Below are positions 1 through 8,264 of a DNA stretch of 33,776 nucleotides, piece by piece (the stretch's first letter is position 1; every line of letters starts with the position of its first letter). Both the position numbers and the translations under genes were made by a program. This DNA comes from Streptomyces hygroscopicus. Its GTDB lineage: Bacteria; Actinomycetota; Actinomycetes; Streptomycetales; Streptomycetaceae. Under the pieces are notes generated by a model, which saw only the letters and a list, made by a program, of their open reading frames with translations, had not been told where the DNA came from and ran no database searches. The stretch is from NCBI RefSeq assembly GCF_026168105.1, contig NZ_LBMW01000068.1, positions 1 to 33,776 on the forward strand, read 5' to 3'.

Positions 1-36
1 GTGGGGGGTGGGAGGTGGGGGAGGGGCTGGGGGAGA
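1..36 (+). other. G-run tract, possible G-quadruplex
   Basis: Within the first 36 bases there are five runs of three to six G separated by one to three other bases, all on the plus strand. This meets the usual four-run rule for an intramolecular G-quadruplex. It lies just past the stop codon of the minus-strand di-iron gene, so the mRNA from that gene would be C-rich here. It could affect termination, but it is at the window edge and simple G-rich intergenic DNA is common in this genus. Confidence 0.35.
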
Positions 37-42
37 TTGCCG

Positions 43-1191
43 TCAGGGAGCGCGTTGCGGCTTCTGAGGGTCAGCGAACGGCGCTTCACCGGAGGCCGCG
101 GCACCGAGCGCGATACTCTCCTCGACCTCCGCCGTCCGGGCGAGGGTCTCCCGCCGCTCCCTGTCGAGCTCGTCGGCCTGCATCTCGTCGGATTCCATGA
201 GCTTGACCAGGTCGCTGTTGGCCATGTCCAGCACGCCCATGTCGTCGTAGGCGTCCCGGACGGCCTGGCTCCACAGGCCGATGTCCTTTACGCAGGGCAC
301 GATCCGCGCGAAGAGGAGTGACCGGAAGGCGCGCATCCGCGGCCCCCGGTTCATGTACTCCATGCACTCCTTCATGTCGAAGCCGAGGTTTTCCCACACC
401 TCCTGCATGCGAAAGCGGTCCCGCATCAGATGGCAGCCTTCGATGACGAACTCTTCACGCTCGGCTATCTCTTTGCTCGACAGTTCGGCGTAGTAGTCAC
501 GCAGCGCCAGCCTGCCGAAGGCCACATGACGTGCTTCGTCCTGCATCACATACGCCAGGATCTGCTTGGGCAGTGGTTTGTTGGTCCGGTCACGCAGAAT
601 CCCGAAGGCCGCCAGAGCGAGTCCCTCGATGAGTACCTGCATACCCAGGTAGGGCATGTCCCAGCGTGCATCGTTGAGGGCGTCTTCCAAAAGGGACTTG
701 AGATGTGGATTGATCGGATAGGACAGGCCGATCTTCTCGTTGAGGAAGCGTGTGAATATCTCGGCATGCCTGGCCTCGTCCATCACCTGAGTGGCGGCAT
801 AGAATTTGGAGTCGATGTCGGGGACCGACTGGACGATGCGCGCGGAGCAGATCATCGCGCCCTGTTCGCCGTGCAGGAACTGGCTGAACTCCCAGGCCGC
901 CATGTGTTGGCGCATTTCCCGGCGCTCTCGCTCGTTCAGCTTCTCGTACTGCCGCGACCCGTACAACGCCAGTGTCTTCTCAGGGGTGCCCAGCGCGTCG
1001 TACGGATCCACCTCAAGTGCCCAGTCGATGCGCTGAGCACTGTCCCACTGCTTGTTCTTGCCCTTCTGGTAGAGACTGAGCAGTCGTTCGCGCCCCGAGT
1101 CGTAGTCCCAGGTGAAGAAGTTGTCGCCGGCTGCGGGAAACGTCCAACTCGCGTTCCCCGGCGTCCCGGCGGTGACGTTGGTGGCGTTCAT
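43..1191 (-). CDS. Ferritin-like di-iron protein (R2/AurF-like oxidase)
   Basis: The predicted protein is 382 aa. It carries two ferritin-type iron-binding halves: E109 with E139/H142 in a DEARH motif, and E189 with E219/H222 in a second DEARH motif. That is the six-ligand set of ribonucleotide reductase R2-like and AurF-like non-haem di-iron oxidases. The substrate cannot be read from sequence. The ATG at 1191 is chosen because GGAGGG lies eight bases upstream; a longer in-frame extension has no such site. It is the last gene of a minus-strand group, 40 bp after the lipid-kinase-like gene. It is a second di-iron protein beside the VlmB-like one at 22343-23302 and is only distantly similar to it. 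It may oxidise the alkyl or pyrrole part, or be a backup azoxy synthase. The family call is strong; the function is open. Confidence 0.8.
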   Translation of the reverse strand: MNATNVTAGTPGNASWTFPAAGDNFFTWDYDSGRERLLSLYQKGKNKQWDSAQRIDWALEVDPYDALGTPEKTLALYGSRQYEKLNERERREMRQHMAAWEFSQFLHGEQGAMICSARIVQSVPDIDSKFYAATQVMDEARHAEIFTRFLNEKIGLSYPINPHLKSLLEDALNDARWDMPYLGMQVLIEGLALAAFGILRDRTNKPLPKQILAYVMQDEARHVAFGRLALRDYYAELSSKEIAEREEFVIEGCHLMRDRFRMQEVWENLGFDMKECMEYMNRGPRMRAFRSLLFARIVPCVKDIGLWSQAVRDAYDDMGVLDMANSDLVKLMESDEMQADELDRERRETLARTAEVEESIALGAAASGEAPFADPQKPQRAP

Positions 1192-1231
1192 GACCAGCCC
1201 TCCGTGTTCGGGTTTCTTCTTGTGGCCTCGC

Positions 1232-2185
1232 TCAGGTGCGCGGTGGGGCGAGGACGGGAAGGACGCCGGGCAGCACCTCGATCGTGTAGCGGTCGGCGCC
1301 GACGGCGGGGAGTTCACCGTCGTGCTCGAATGTCAGGGGTTCGCCGTCGGTGCGTTCGAGGGTGATACGGCGACCCCGGGCATAGACGGATTCGGGGCGC
1401 TCCAGATGGCTGCCGTCGGCCGTCAGGCCGGGGAGCGACGCGGGGTCCAGCTCACCACCAACGACACACACGTCCAACAGGCCGTCGTCGAGTTCGGAAC
1501 GCGGCAGCACCTTGAACTGACCGCCGCGATAGCGGCCTCCGCCGACGTTGGCAAGGACCGCCGTACCCTCGTGGACGATCACTCCGTCGACGGTCACTCG
1601 GCCCGGATACGGCCGGAAGGTCCGCAGAGTCTGCGCCACTGCCTGCCGATAGCGCTCCCGGCCCGTCACTTCCGGAAGCCGGCCCGCGGTCACCAGGGCT
1701 TCCGCGACGAGACCGGAGCATGCCCCGAGCAGCACCAAGGTGTCCAGCTCTACGATCTGTGCCATGTCGATCCGGCGTACCCGGGGGTGCTCCGTCGCGA
1801 GTGCGGCCTCCAACGCCTGTTGCCAGGGGCGGTCCGACCAGATCTCACGGTAGAACGAATTGCCGGTTCCGGCGGGGAGATTGATCACGGCGGTGCTGTC
1901 CGTGCCCGTGCCGTGCGGGTTCTGCGACCGGGCGCGGGCGATTCCGGAAGCCACGTCACGCGCGGTGCCGTCGCCGCCCAGGACCACGACCACGTCGATA
2001 CCGTTCGCGCAGGCCTTCGCGGCCGCGTTCTCCGCCTCGCCGCGGTCCTGTGCCATCACCAGACTCAGGTCGTCCACAGAGGAGCTACAGCGGCGCGTCA
2101 CCCCCTCGACGAGGGATGCGTCCACAGTGCCCGCCGCCGGGTTCACGATGACCAGTGCCGTCCGGGCCCATCGAGGTGCGGCCAT
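1232..2185 (-). CDS. Diacylglycerol-kinase-family kinase, VlmJ-like
   Basis: The predicted protein is 317 aa. The N-terminal half has the DAGK catalytic signatures: an ALVIVNPAAG strand, GGDGT at about residues 70-74, and a PAGTGNSF loop at about 106-113. The C-terminal half fits the YegS/LCB5 beta-sandwich. The family phosphorylates hydroxyl groups with ATP. In valanimycin biosynthesis the homologue VlmJ phosphorylates valanimycin hydrate so that VlmK (MmgE/PrpD family) can eliminate phosphate. Because the window also encodes an MmgE/PrpD protein (16990-18558), I infer the same kinase/elimination pair acts on the hydroxyl of a serine-derived azoxy intermediate. An ordinary membrane-lipid kinase is the alternative. 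The ATG at 2185 gives a normal family N-terminus; AAGAGAG lies upstream. A strong hairpin separates it from the preceding thiolase gene. Confidence 0.8.
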   Translation of the reverse strand: MAAPRWARTALVIVNPAAGTVDASLVEGVTRRCSSSVDDLSLVMAQDRGEAENAAAKACANGIDVVVVLGGDGTARDVASGIARARSQNPHGTGTDSTAVINLPAGTGNSFYREIWSDRPWQQALEAALATEHPRVRRIDMAQIVELDTLVLLGACSGLVAEALVTAGRLPEVTGRERYRQAVAQTLRTFRPYPGRVTVDGVIVHEGTAVLANVGGGRYRGGQFKVLPRSELDDGLLDVCVVGGELDPASLPGLTADGSHLERPESVYARGRRITLERTDGEPLTFEHDGELPAVGADRYTIEVLPGVLPVLAPPRT

Positions 2186-2238
2186 GTCACCACTCTCTTC
2201 CCTCGCCGTAGAACCCTCGGGCAGAAACCCTCGCAGCC

Positions 2239-2275
2239 GGCACTGGCACGCCGCTGACACCGTGGTGCCAGTGCC
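2239..2275 (-). terminator. Strong hairpin between thiolase and kinase genes
   Basis: An 11-bp perfect inverted repeat (GGCACTGGCAC at 2239-2249 and GTGCCAGTGCC at 2265-2275) with a 15-base loop lies in the 101-bp gap between the thiolase stop and the kinase start. There is no clear T-run, which is usual for actinomycete terminators. It probably ends or attenuates the thiolase transcript. Confidence 0.6.
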
Positions 2276-2286
2276 TGTTCACCTGG

Positions 2287-3390
2287 TCAGTGGGGGGAGG
2301 AGCGGAGCAACAGGGCCTCGCCGAGGCCGGCTTCACCACAGATGCCGGCCGCCCCCAGACCGCCGCCGCGGCGCCGCAGGGAGTGCGCGAGGTGCAGCAC
2401 GATGCGTGCCCCAGAGGTGCTGGTCGGATGCCCGAGAGCGATGGCGCCACCGTGCGGATTGATCCGGTTCATGCCCGTGCACAGCACGCTCATCGCCTGG
2501 ACCACCACGGCCGCGAGCGACTCGTTGACCTCGATGAGGTTGAGGTCGCGCACCTTCAGGTCGAGTGGGGCGAGAGCCTTGCGGATGGCCAGCGAAGGCT
2601 GCAGGTGCAGGCCGTCCGCCCGGCCCGACACCGCACCGTGCCCGACGATCTCGGCGAGCCAGTCCAGGCCCCGTGCCACGGCCAGGGAGCGGCGCATCAG
2701 CACCACGGCCGCCGCCCCGTCGGCGGCGGACGAGGTGTTGGCGGCCGTGACCGTCCCGTTCGGGAAGTACAGGGGTTCGGCCGCGGCCAGCGTCCCGGCG
2801 TCGAAGTCATGACGGATGCCCTCGTCGCTGCCGACGAAGCCTCCGCCGATGTGGTCGGGCAGCGCGACCGGCGCGATCTCCTCGCGGAAGAGGCCCTCCA
2901 GCTGGGCGTTGGCGGCGCGCTCGTGGGACAGCGCGGCGACCTCGTCCTGGGCGCGCCGGTCCAGCTTCAGCGGCCGACGGCGGGGGAGCCGCAAGCGGGG
3001 TGCCGTACGCTCGCCCTGGTCCCGCCGGGAGGCGGTCATGGATTCCATGCCGCTGGCGACGACGATGTCACAGGTGCCGGAGCGGATGAGCCGGTCTGCC
3101 ATGGCGATGGCGTTCAGCCCGGACAGGGACATTTTTCCGATGACGAGTAAAGGCACCCTGGGAGGGATGCCCGCACCCGTCACCGCCGCGCGAGCCGAGC
3201 GGTGGTCGCCGGCGTCGATCGCCGAGTGCCCCAAGAGGACCTGATCGACCTCGTCGCCCCGCACCTTTGCACGTTCCAAGGCGGCTCGCATGGCCACCGC
3301 GCCCAACTGTGCGGCCGACAGTGCCTGCAGGCAGCCGAACGGGCGTCCCAGAGGTGTGCGGGCACCTGCGAGGACAACTGATTCGAACAC
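2287..3390 (-). CDS. Thiolase-fold protein with Ser in place of nucleophilic Cys
   Basis: The predicted protein is 367 aa, a normal thiolase length, with an ARTPLGRPFG N-terminus. In bacterial thiolases the acylated cysteine lies in NKVCLSG or a similar motif. Here the motif reads GKMSLSG, so Ser88 (codon TCC) replaces the cysteine. The other catalytic elements remain: NES in place of NEA, H321 in ALGHP, and C351 in GICGEAG. It may be a Ser-nucleophile acyltransferase, a decarboxylase-like thiolase or a non-catalytic partner. The GTG start at 3390 is fixed by GGGAGG about nine bases upstream. The gene contains an in-frame TTA codon (Leu81, 3148-3150), so its translation should depend on the bldA tRNA. 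It is first in a minus-strand group with the kinase and di-iron genes, and diverges from the DUF1272/MFS operon. Confidence 0.8.
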   Translation of the reverse strand: MFESVVLAGARTPLGRPFGCLQALSAAQLGAVAMRAALERAKVRGDEVDQVLLGHSAIDAGDHRSARAAVTGAGIPPRVPLLVIGKMSLSGLNAIAMADRLIRSGTCDIVVASGMESMTASRRDQGERTAPRLRLPRRRPLKLDRRAQDEVAALSHERAANAQLEGLFREEIAPVALPDHIGGGFVGSDEGIRHDFDAGTLAAAEPLYFPNGTVTAANTSSAADGAAAVVLMRRSLAVARGLDWLAEIVGHGAVSGRADGLHLQPSLAIRKALAPLDLKVRDLNLIEVNESLAAVVVQAMSVLCTGMNRINPHGGAIALGHPTSTSGARIVLHLAHSLRRRGGGLGAAGICGEAGLGEALLLRSSPH

Positions 3391-3723
3391 TGTGGATTCC
3401 CTCCCTGGGGTATTCCGGGCGGTTGGCAACGGTTCGCACGGCAGCGTGCGCGCGGCCGGGAGCGATCTGGTCAGGGGGACCCTGGCGCGATTCCCGACGC
3501 TTGCGCTAGTGAGTTCCCGGCATCAACTCCCTGCCATCAACGCGCCGTCCCGCACAGGAGGTTGGTGACCGAAATCTGCCAGACAGTGCCGTGCGGGGCC
3601 CGCCAGGATTGCCTGGCTCCGACACATCTCGGAACCGGTGCGGCGCATGCCTCCGGTGTCGGATCGCCGGCGTCACGGCAGCAGTGGTCGCCTGCTCGAA
3701 ATTTCTTCTGGAGGATATTGGCG
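3391..3723. other. Divergent promoter region, no gene seen
   Basis: These 333 bp separate the minus-strand thiolase from the plus-strand DUF1272 gene and must hold promoters in both directions. I see no clear -35/-10 pair. A perfect AGGAGG (3556-3561) stands directly before TTG/GTG codons at 3562/3565 that are in frame with the DUF1272 gene, but the spacing is too short for a normal start and the resulting extension looks non-coding. A 7-bp repeat, CATCAAC, occurs at 3521 and 3535. Confidence 0.5.
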
Positions 3724-3909
3724 ATGCTCGACATGAAGCCCACCTGCGAAACGTGCGGCACGGCGCTCGCGCCCGGGGACCCGGCGATGATCTGCAGCTA
3801 CGAGTGCACTTTCTGCGTCTCCTGCGCGGACAGTTCCGGCAACCAGTGCCCCAACTGCAAGGGCGAGTTGCGGGCCCGCCCCCGGCGAGCCACGGAGCAG
3901 AGCGCGTGA
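3724..3909 (+). CDS. DUF1272 small zinc-ribbon protein
   Basis: The predicted protein is 61 aa and carries the DUF1272 pattern: a CETCG knuckle at residues 8-12, SYECTFC-x2-C in the middle, and CPNCKGEL at about 42-49 followed by an Arg-rich end. Eight cysteines in Cys pairs imply one or two structural zinc sites. The family has no established biochemical role. The ATG at 3724 has GGAGG nine bases upstream. Its stop codon overlaps the GTG start of the MFS gene (GTGA), so the two are probably translated as a coupled pair. Confidence 0.85.
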   Translation: MLDMKPTCETCGTALAPGDPAMICSYECTFCVSCADSSGNQCPNCKGELRARPRRATEQSA

Positions 3910-5351
3910 GCGGGGCCGAAGGGGCCGCGCGGCAGCCCGGCTATCCGACGATCGCCGTGCTCGCGTGCGGCGCCATGTTCTTGGCGATCCTCGACTCCAC
4001 GATCGCCAACCTGGCCGTCTCCGACATGCACAAGACCTTCCAGGGGGCATCGATCACCGACTTCTCCTGGGTCATCACGCTGTACGCCATCTTCTTCGCG
4101 GCGCTGCTGGCACCGGCCGGACGACTCGCGGACGCGGTCGGGCGGCGGGCGCTGTACACCATGGGCGTCGGCGTCTTCACCGCGGCGTCCCTGCTGTGTG
4201 CCATCGCGCCGTATCTGCCCTTCCTCCTGACCTCCCGTGCGGTCCAGGGCGCGGGCGCGGCGGCGATGATCCCCGCGTCGCTGGCCGTGATCCTTTTCGA
4301 CACACCGCCGGCGCGCCGGATGGCGGCCATCGGTCTGTGGAGTGCGGCCGGGTCCGCCGCTGCCGCGATCGGCCCCAGCCTTGGCGGCGTGCTCATCGAC
4401 GCGTTCGGCTGGCGCACGGTCTTCCTGATCAATGTGCCGATCGGGATCGCGCTGACGATCGGGGTCCGTGCCATCCGGCGATCCGCGACGGACACCGGAC
4501 GTATCCCCGACGTGGCGGGGACTCTCGCGCTGGCGATCGGCATGGGAGGTGTGGTCCTTGGCGTGACGCAGGGCTCGGACTGGGGATGGAGCGCCTACCG
4601 GACGCTCGGGTGCCTGCTGGCCGGCGCCGCCGTGCTCGCTTACGGCGTGCTGCGGGCTCGTACGCAGCCCGTTCCGGCGATCGACACCACGTTGTGGCGC
4701 AGCCGCACCTTCTCCCTGGCGAACGTCGTGTCGTTCTTCTATGGCGCGGCGCTTTACGCCTGGCTGTTGTGCGGGGTGCTGTACCTCGTGAACGTCTGGC
4801 GCTATTCGGAACTGAAGGCCGGCTTCGTGCTGAGCCCGGGCGCCGTCTTCTCGGCGATCGCGGCCGTCGGCATCGGCCGGCTGCTCGGCAGGCGCGCCGG
4901 CCCGCGGCTGATGGTGGTCGGTGGCTGTCTGCTCATCGTGGCGATCGGGATCTGGCTGGTCGCTGTGCTGCCCGCCGAGCCGCATCTGGTGGACCTCTGG
5001 CTGCCGACGACCGTCCTGTCGGGCTTCGGTATGGGCGCGGTCAGCACGGGCGTATCGACGGCGGCGGCCCTGTCGGTGGCCCCCGAGCAGTTCGCCGGTG
5101 CCACTGGGCTCAACATGGCGGCGCGGCAAATGGGCGGAGCGCTCGGGATCGCGGTGCTGGCCTCGGTCCTCGCCGGTGCGGACACATCGGGCACCACCGC
5201 GTACGTCCATGTCCTGCTGTTCTCGACGGTGGCGGCGGCGATGGCCGGCCTCGCCGGGCTCGGTCTGTCCCTCAAGCCCAGGCCCCGGCCGTCGGCCCCC
5301 GTCACCGCCGCCCCGACCGAGTCCGCCGCCGCGGCGGGCGGCGAGGCCTGA
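3906..5351 (+). CDS. MFS drug exporter, DHA2 (EmrB/QacA) type
   Basis: The predicted protein is 481 aa and strongly hydrophobic, fitting the 14-helix DHA2 family of proton antiporters. Visible signatures include LDSTIANLAV in helix 1, the GRLADAVGRR loop between helices 2 and 3, and the SRAVQGAGAAAMIPASLAV stretch (antiporter motif C region). It is expected in the cytoplasmic membrane. The GTG at 3906 overlaps the DUF1272 stop and starts a short polar leader before helix 1; longer upstream extensions would overlap the zinc-protein gene. In this context it is the likely self-resistance exporter for the cluster product, comparable in role to VlmF of valanimycin, although I cannot show orthology. 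The C-terminus is an Ala/Pro-rich cytoplasmic tail. Confidence 0.9.
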   Translation: MSGAEGAARQPGYPTIAVLACGAMFLAILDSTIANLAVSDMHKTFQGASITDFSWVITLYAIFFAALLAPAGRLADAVGRRALYTMGVGVFTAASLLCAIAPYLPFLLTSRAVQGAGAAAMIPASLAVILFDTPPARRMAAIGLWSAAGSAAAAIGPSLGGVLIDAFGWRTVFLINVPIGIALTIGVRAIRRSATDTGRIPDVAGTLALAIGMGGVVLGVTQGSDWGWSAYRTLGCLLAGAAVLAYGVLRARTQPVPAIDTTLWRSRTFSLANVVSFFYGAALYAWLLCGVLYLVNVWRYSELKAGFVLSPGAVFSAIAAVGIGRLLGRRAGPRLMVVGGCLLIVAIGIWLVAVLPAEPHLVDLWLPTTVLSGFGMGAVSTGVSTAAALSVAPEQFAGATGLNMAARQMGGALGIAVLASVLAGADTSGTTAYVHVLLFSTVAAAMAGLAGLGLSLKPRPRPSAPVTAAPTESAAAAGGEA

Positions 5352-5469
5352 CCGTCACCCTGTGCCACCTGCCGAACCCCGGCCAGTGCAGGGACCCGAC
5401 CCAGCGAGGAACGGTGCGCCGAAAGAAGGTCCCCCTGACCCGAGACCCCACCTCTGAGGAGCTGGAAGC

Positions 5470-6691
5470 ATGCCGACGGCACCAGGGAAACTGGCACAGG
5501 GAGTCTTCGATCCCGAGCATCGCGCGAATCCGTATCCGCTCTACGCAGCGGTGCGCGAGGCCGATCCGGTCCACTCGATGGGACCCCGGATCTACCTGGC
5601 GTCGCATCACGCGAACTGCAACAAGGTGCTCAGCGACCCATTCTGGGGCCACGGCTACGGTGACCGGATCAGCCCCTTCAGGCCGGGGGTGGGGCGGGAC
5701 GACGTGCCTGGTTCGCTGCTCGGTATGGATCCGCCGGACCACACCCGGCTCCACCGGCTGATCAGCAAGGCCTTCAAACCGCACAGGATCGAAGCCATGC
5801 GCGCGCACCGAACGGATCGTGGCCGAGTTGCTCGACGCCGCGCTCGACGCCAACGAGATCGATCTGGTCGAGTCGTTCAACAGCCCGCTGCCGCTGCGGC
5901 TGGTGTGCGAGCTGATCGGTGTGCCCACGGCCGACATGTTGCTGTTCCGGAAGTGGTCGGCGGCGATCGTGCGCGGAGTTGATCCGGACTACCTGCTCAG
6001 TCCGCAGGAGATCACGGCGCGCTACGAAGCCGAGGAGGCGTTCGAGCGGTACTTCGAGGTCCTGGCCGAGGACAGGCGTGTGCACCACCGGGGAGACCTG
6101 CTCAGCGACCTGGTCGCCGCCAGGGAGAACAACGACGTACTCTCGGATCACGAGCTGCACGAGATCGGCGCGATGCTGATGATCGCCGGTCACGAGACCA
6201 CGGTCAACGCGCTCGGCACCATGCTGATCGCACTGCACCGCAACCCCCGCCAGCTCGAGCTCCTCAAGACGGACCCCGACCTCGTGCCGGCGGTGGTCGA
6301 GGAGGCGTTGCGCTACGACCCTCCGATCCAGTTCACCTCGCGCGTAGCGCTGCAGGACCGGGAACTCGACGGCCGCACCTTCGAGCGGGGCGACGGCATC
6401 ATCTTGATGGTCGGCGCGGCGAACCGTGACCCGGCCGCCTTCCCGGACCCCGACACATTCGAGATCGCGCGCTATGTGGACCGTCCACGGAGCGCACCTC
6501 GCCACCTCACCTTCAGCAACGGCCCGCATCGCTGCCTGGGGGCACAACTGGCCCGGATGGAGATGGACATCGCTCTGCGCGCCCTGCTCGTCCGGGCCCC
6601 GCACCTGGAGCTGCTCACCGACGAGCCGCCCTACCGGGACCTGTACCTCTTCCGCGGGCCGCTGCGCCTGCCCGTCCGGATGCGTCCCTGA
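5470..6691 (+). pseudogene. Cytochrome P450, frameshifted
   Basis: Two reading frames together make one P450 of about 407 aa. The first (from ATG 5470, GAGGAG upstream) runs to the end of helix C (PPDHTRLHRL, FKPHRIEAMRA). The second resumes at 5807 with TERIVAELLDAAL and carries AGHETT (oxygen-binding I-helix), EALR (ExxR) and the haem motif FSNGPHRCLG. The join lies in an alternating GC tract (5799-5806); restoring two bases (one CG) would give the family-typical AMRARTERI. Without correction the first frame ends at 5982 with only 170 aa and no haem site. Either it is a real recent mutation or a sequencing error. If repaired, it would be a class I bacterial P450 needing ferredoxin. Substrate unknown; hydroxylation of the alkyl or pyrrole moiety is plausible. 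Confidence 0.8.
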
Positions 6692-6755
6692 CACGCCGAT
6701 GTTGATGTCGGTTTCTCGCTGGCATTGCCCCTGTGCCGCAGCCCATGGTGGACAG

Positions 6756-8264
6756 ATGATGGACGAGGAGCACTATTACCGGGCCGCTCTGAGCAACGAC
6801 AGCCGATTCGACGGCCGGTTGTACATCGGAGTGGCCAGTACGGGCATCTACTGCCGCCCGACGTGCCCGGCCATGACTCCCAAACGTGTCAACATGCGGT
6901 TCTACCGGACGGCGGCCGCCGCGCAGGCCGCCGGATTCCGCGCCTGCAAGCGCTGCCGGCCCGATGCGGCCCCCGGGTCGCCGGAGTGGAACAGCCGCGC
7001 CGACCTGGTCGGCCGTGCCATGCGTCTGATCGCCGACGGGCTGGTGGACCGGGAGGGCGTCAGCGGTCTGGCCGCCCGGCTGAACTACAGCGAGCGCCAG
7101 CTTCAGCGGCAACTCGTGGCCGAGGTCGGCGCCGGCCCGCTCGCGCTCGCCCGCGCCCAACGGGCACGAACGGCGCAACTTCTTCTGGAGACCACCGACC
7201 TGCACGTCAGCGAGGTGGCCTTCGCCGCCGGGTATTCCAGCATCCGGCAGTTCAACGACAACATCCGGGCGGTGTTCTCGATGCCCCCGACGGAGTTGCG
7301 AGCCCGTGCCGCTCAGCGCCGGCCACGCACGGGATCACCCTCGCAGCCGTGGGGCAACGGAATCCGGATCCAGTTGCCGTTCCGCACCCCGCTGGACCTG
7401 CGAGCGCTGTTGGAGCAGCTCGGCGAGCAGGCCGTACCGGGCATCGAGGAGTACACCGACGGCGTCTACCACAGGGCGCTGTCTCTGCCGCACGGCACTG
7501 CCGTCGCCAGCCTCTCCTGTGTGGTCGGCAAGCCCGCGGGCAAGACCGTGCAGCCTCCGGGCCGTGGCTTCGTGGAGTGCGAGTTGCATCTTCAGGACCT
7601 GCGCGACATGACGGCGGCCGTCCAGCGGTGCCGCGACCTTCTCGATCTGGACGCGGACCCCCAGGCCGTCGACGAGGTACTCGTGCGGGATCCGCTGCTC
7701 GCCCCGCTCGTCGCCCGCATGCCCGGCCGCAGGGTGCCCGGCTCCGTGGACCCGGCGGAGTGCGCTGTCCGGGCGGTGCTCGCCCAGGACGCCGGACCCG
7801 AGCAGGCGAAGAGCGACGCGGCGCTGCTCGTTGCCCGTTACGGTAAGCCGCTGATCAGGGAGGTCGGTGAGGTCACGCACACGTTTCCGGCGATCGAGAC
7901 GCTCGCGCAGCTCACGCCGCACGAACTGGCGGGCACACCTGAGCGGGGGAACTGCGTGAAGGCGCTCGCCACCGCCCTGGCCGGCGAGGACCTGGTCCTG
8001 GGCGTCGGCGTGGACCGGGACGAGGCCACCAGGAAGCTGCTCAAGGTCGACGGCGTCAGGCCGCGGACGGGTGCCCTCATCAGAATGCGGGCGCTGGGAG
8101 ACCCGGACGTCCTCGTGCCGGCGGAACTGGGGCCGCACGACACGTCCGACCAGCCCTTCGGTGGCCTGGAAGTGGCCGCGACCGACAACCGCGCCGAAGC
8201 CTGGCGGCCCTGGCGCTCGTATGCCGTGCAGCATCTTTGGGCCGCGACGGGGACGGCATGTTGA
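6756..8264 (+). CDS. Ada-AlkA fusion: methyl-phosphotriester sensor, AraC HTH and degenerate glycosylase
   Basis: The predicted protein is 502 aa. Residues 1-75 form an Ada-type zinc domain with C33, C37, C64 and C67 (YCRPTC and CKRC); in Ada the first cysteine takes methyl groups from DNA phosphotriesters. Residues 80-185 are an AraC-type HTH region. Residues 200-500 match AlkA 3-methyladenine glycosylase, but key parts have drifted: the GFGPWT hairpin reads GVRPRT, and the catalytic-Asp position (family LPTDLG) reads VPAELG, giving Glu457. The damage-sensing and DNA-binding parts look intact, while glycosylase activity is doubtful. The C-terminus is short and is followed at once by alkB-like sequence. 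Beside azoxy genes it could sense product-induced alkylation, or be a relic of a flanking repair locus. The ATG pair at 6756/6759 gives the normal N-terminus; ribosome binding site weak (GGTGGA). Confidence 0.85.
   Translation: MMDEEHYYRAALSNDSRFDGRLYIGVASTGIYCRPTCPAMTPKRVNMRFYRTAAAAQAAGFRACKRCRPDAAPGSPEWNSRADLVGRAMRLIADGLVDREGVSGLAARLNYSERQLQRQLVAEVGAGPLALARAQRARTAQLLLETTDLHVSEVAFAAGYSSIRQFNDNIRAVFSMPPTELRARAAQRRPRTGSPSQPWGNGIRIQLPFRTPLDLRALLEQLGEQAVPGIEEYTDGVYHRALSLPHGTAVASLSCVVGKPAGKTVQPPGRGFVECELHLQDLRDMTAAVQRCRDLLDLDADPQAVDEVLVRDPLLAPLVARMPGRRVPGSVDPAECAVRAVLAQDAGPEQAKSDAALLVARYGKPLIREVGEVTHTFPAIETLAQLTPHELAGTPERGNCVKALATALAGEDLVLGVGVDRDEATRKLLKVDGVRPRTGALIRMRALGDPDVLVPAELGPHDTSDQPFGGLEVAATDNRAEAWRPWRSYAVQHLWAATGTAC

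Noticed and set aside
43..1317. Longer start for the di-iron gene at 1317
   Set aside because: The added 42 residues overlap the kinase gene and have no family likeness; the ATG at 1191 has a strong ribosome binding site.
3420..3436. CGGTTGG and CGGTTCG as a SARP site before the DUF1272 gene
   Set aside because: They are 10 bp apart, not 11, with no third copy and no -10 box at the right distance.
3521..3541. Direct repeat CATCAAC as a regulator site
   Set aside because: The 14-bp period fits no regulator type I know and only two copies exist.
3562..3723. N-terminal extension of the DUF1272 gene from TTG/GTG at 3562/3565 after a perfect AGGAGG
   Set aside because: Spacing to the start codon is only zero to three bases, and the translated extension looks random; ATG 3724 has a proper site and gives the family's normal start.
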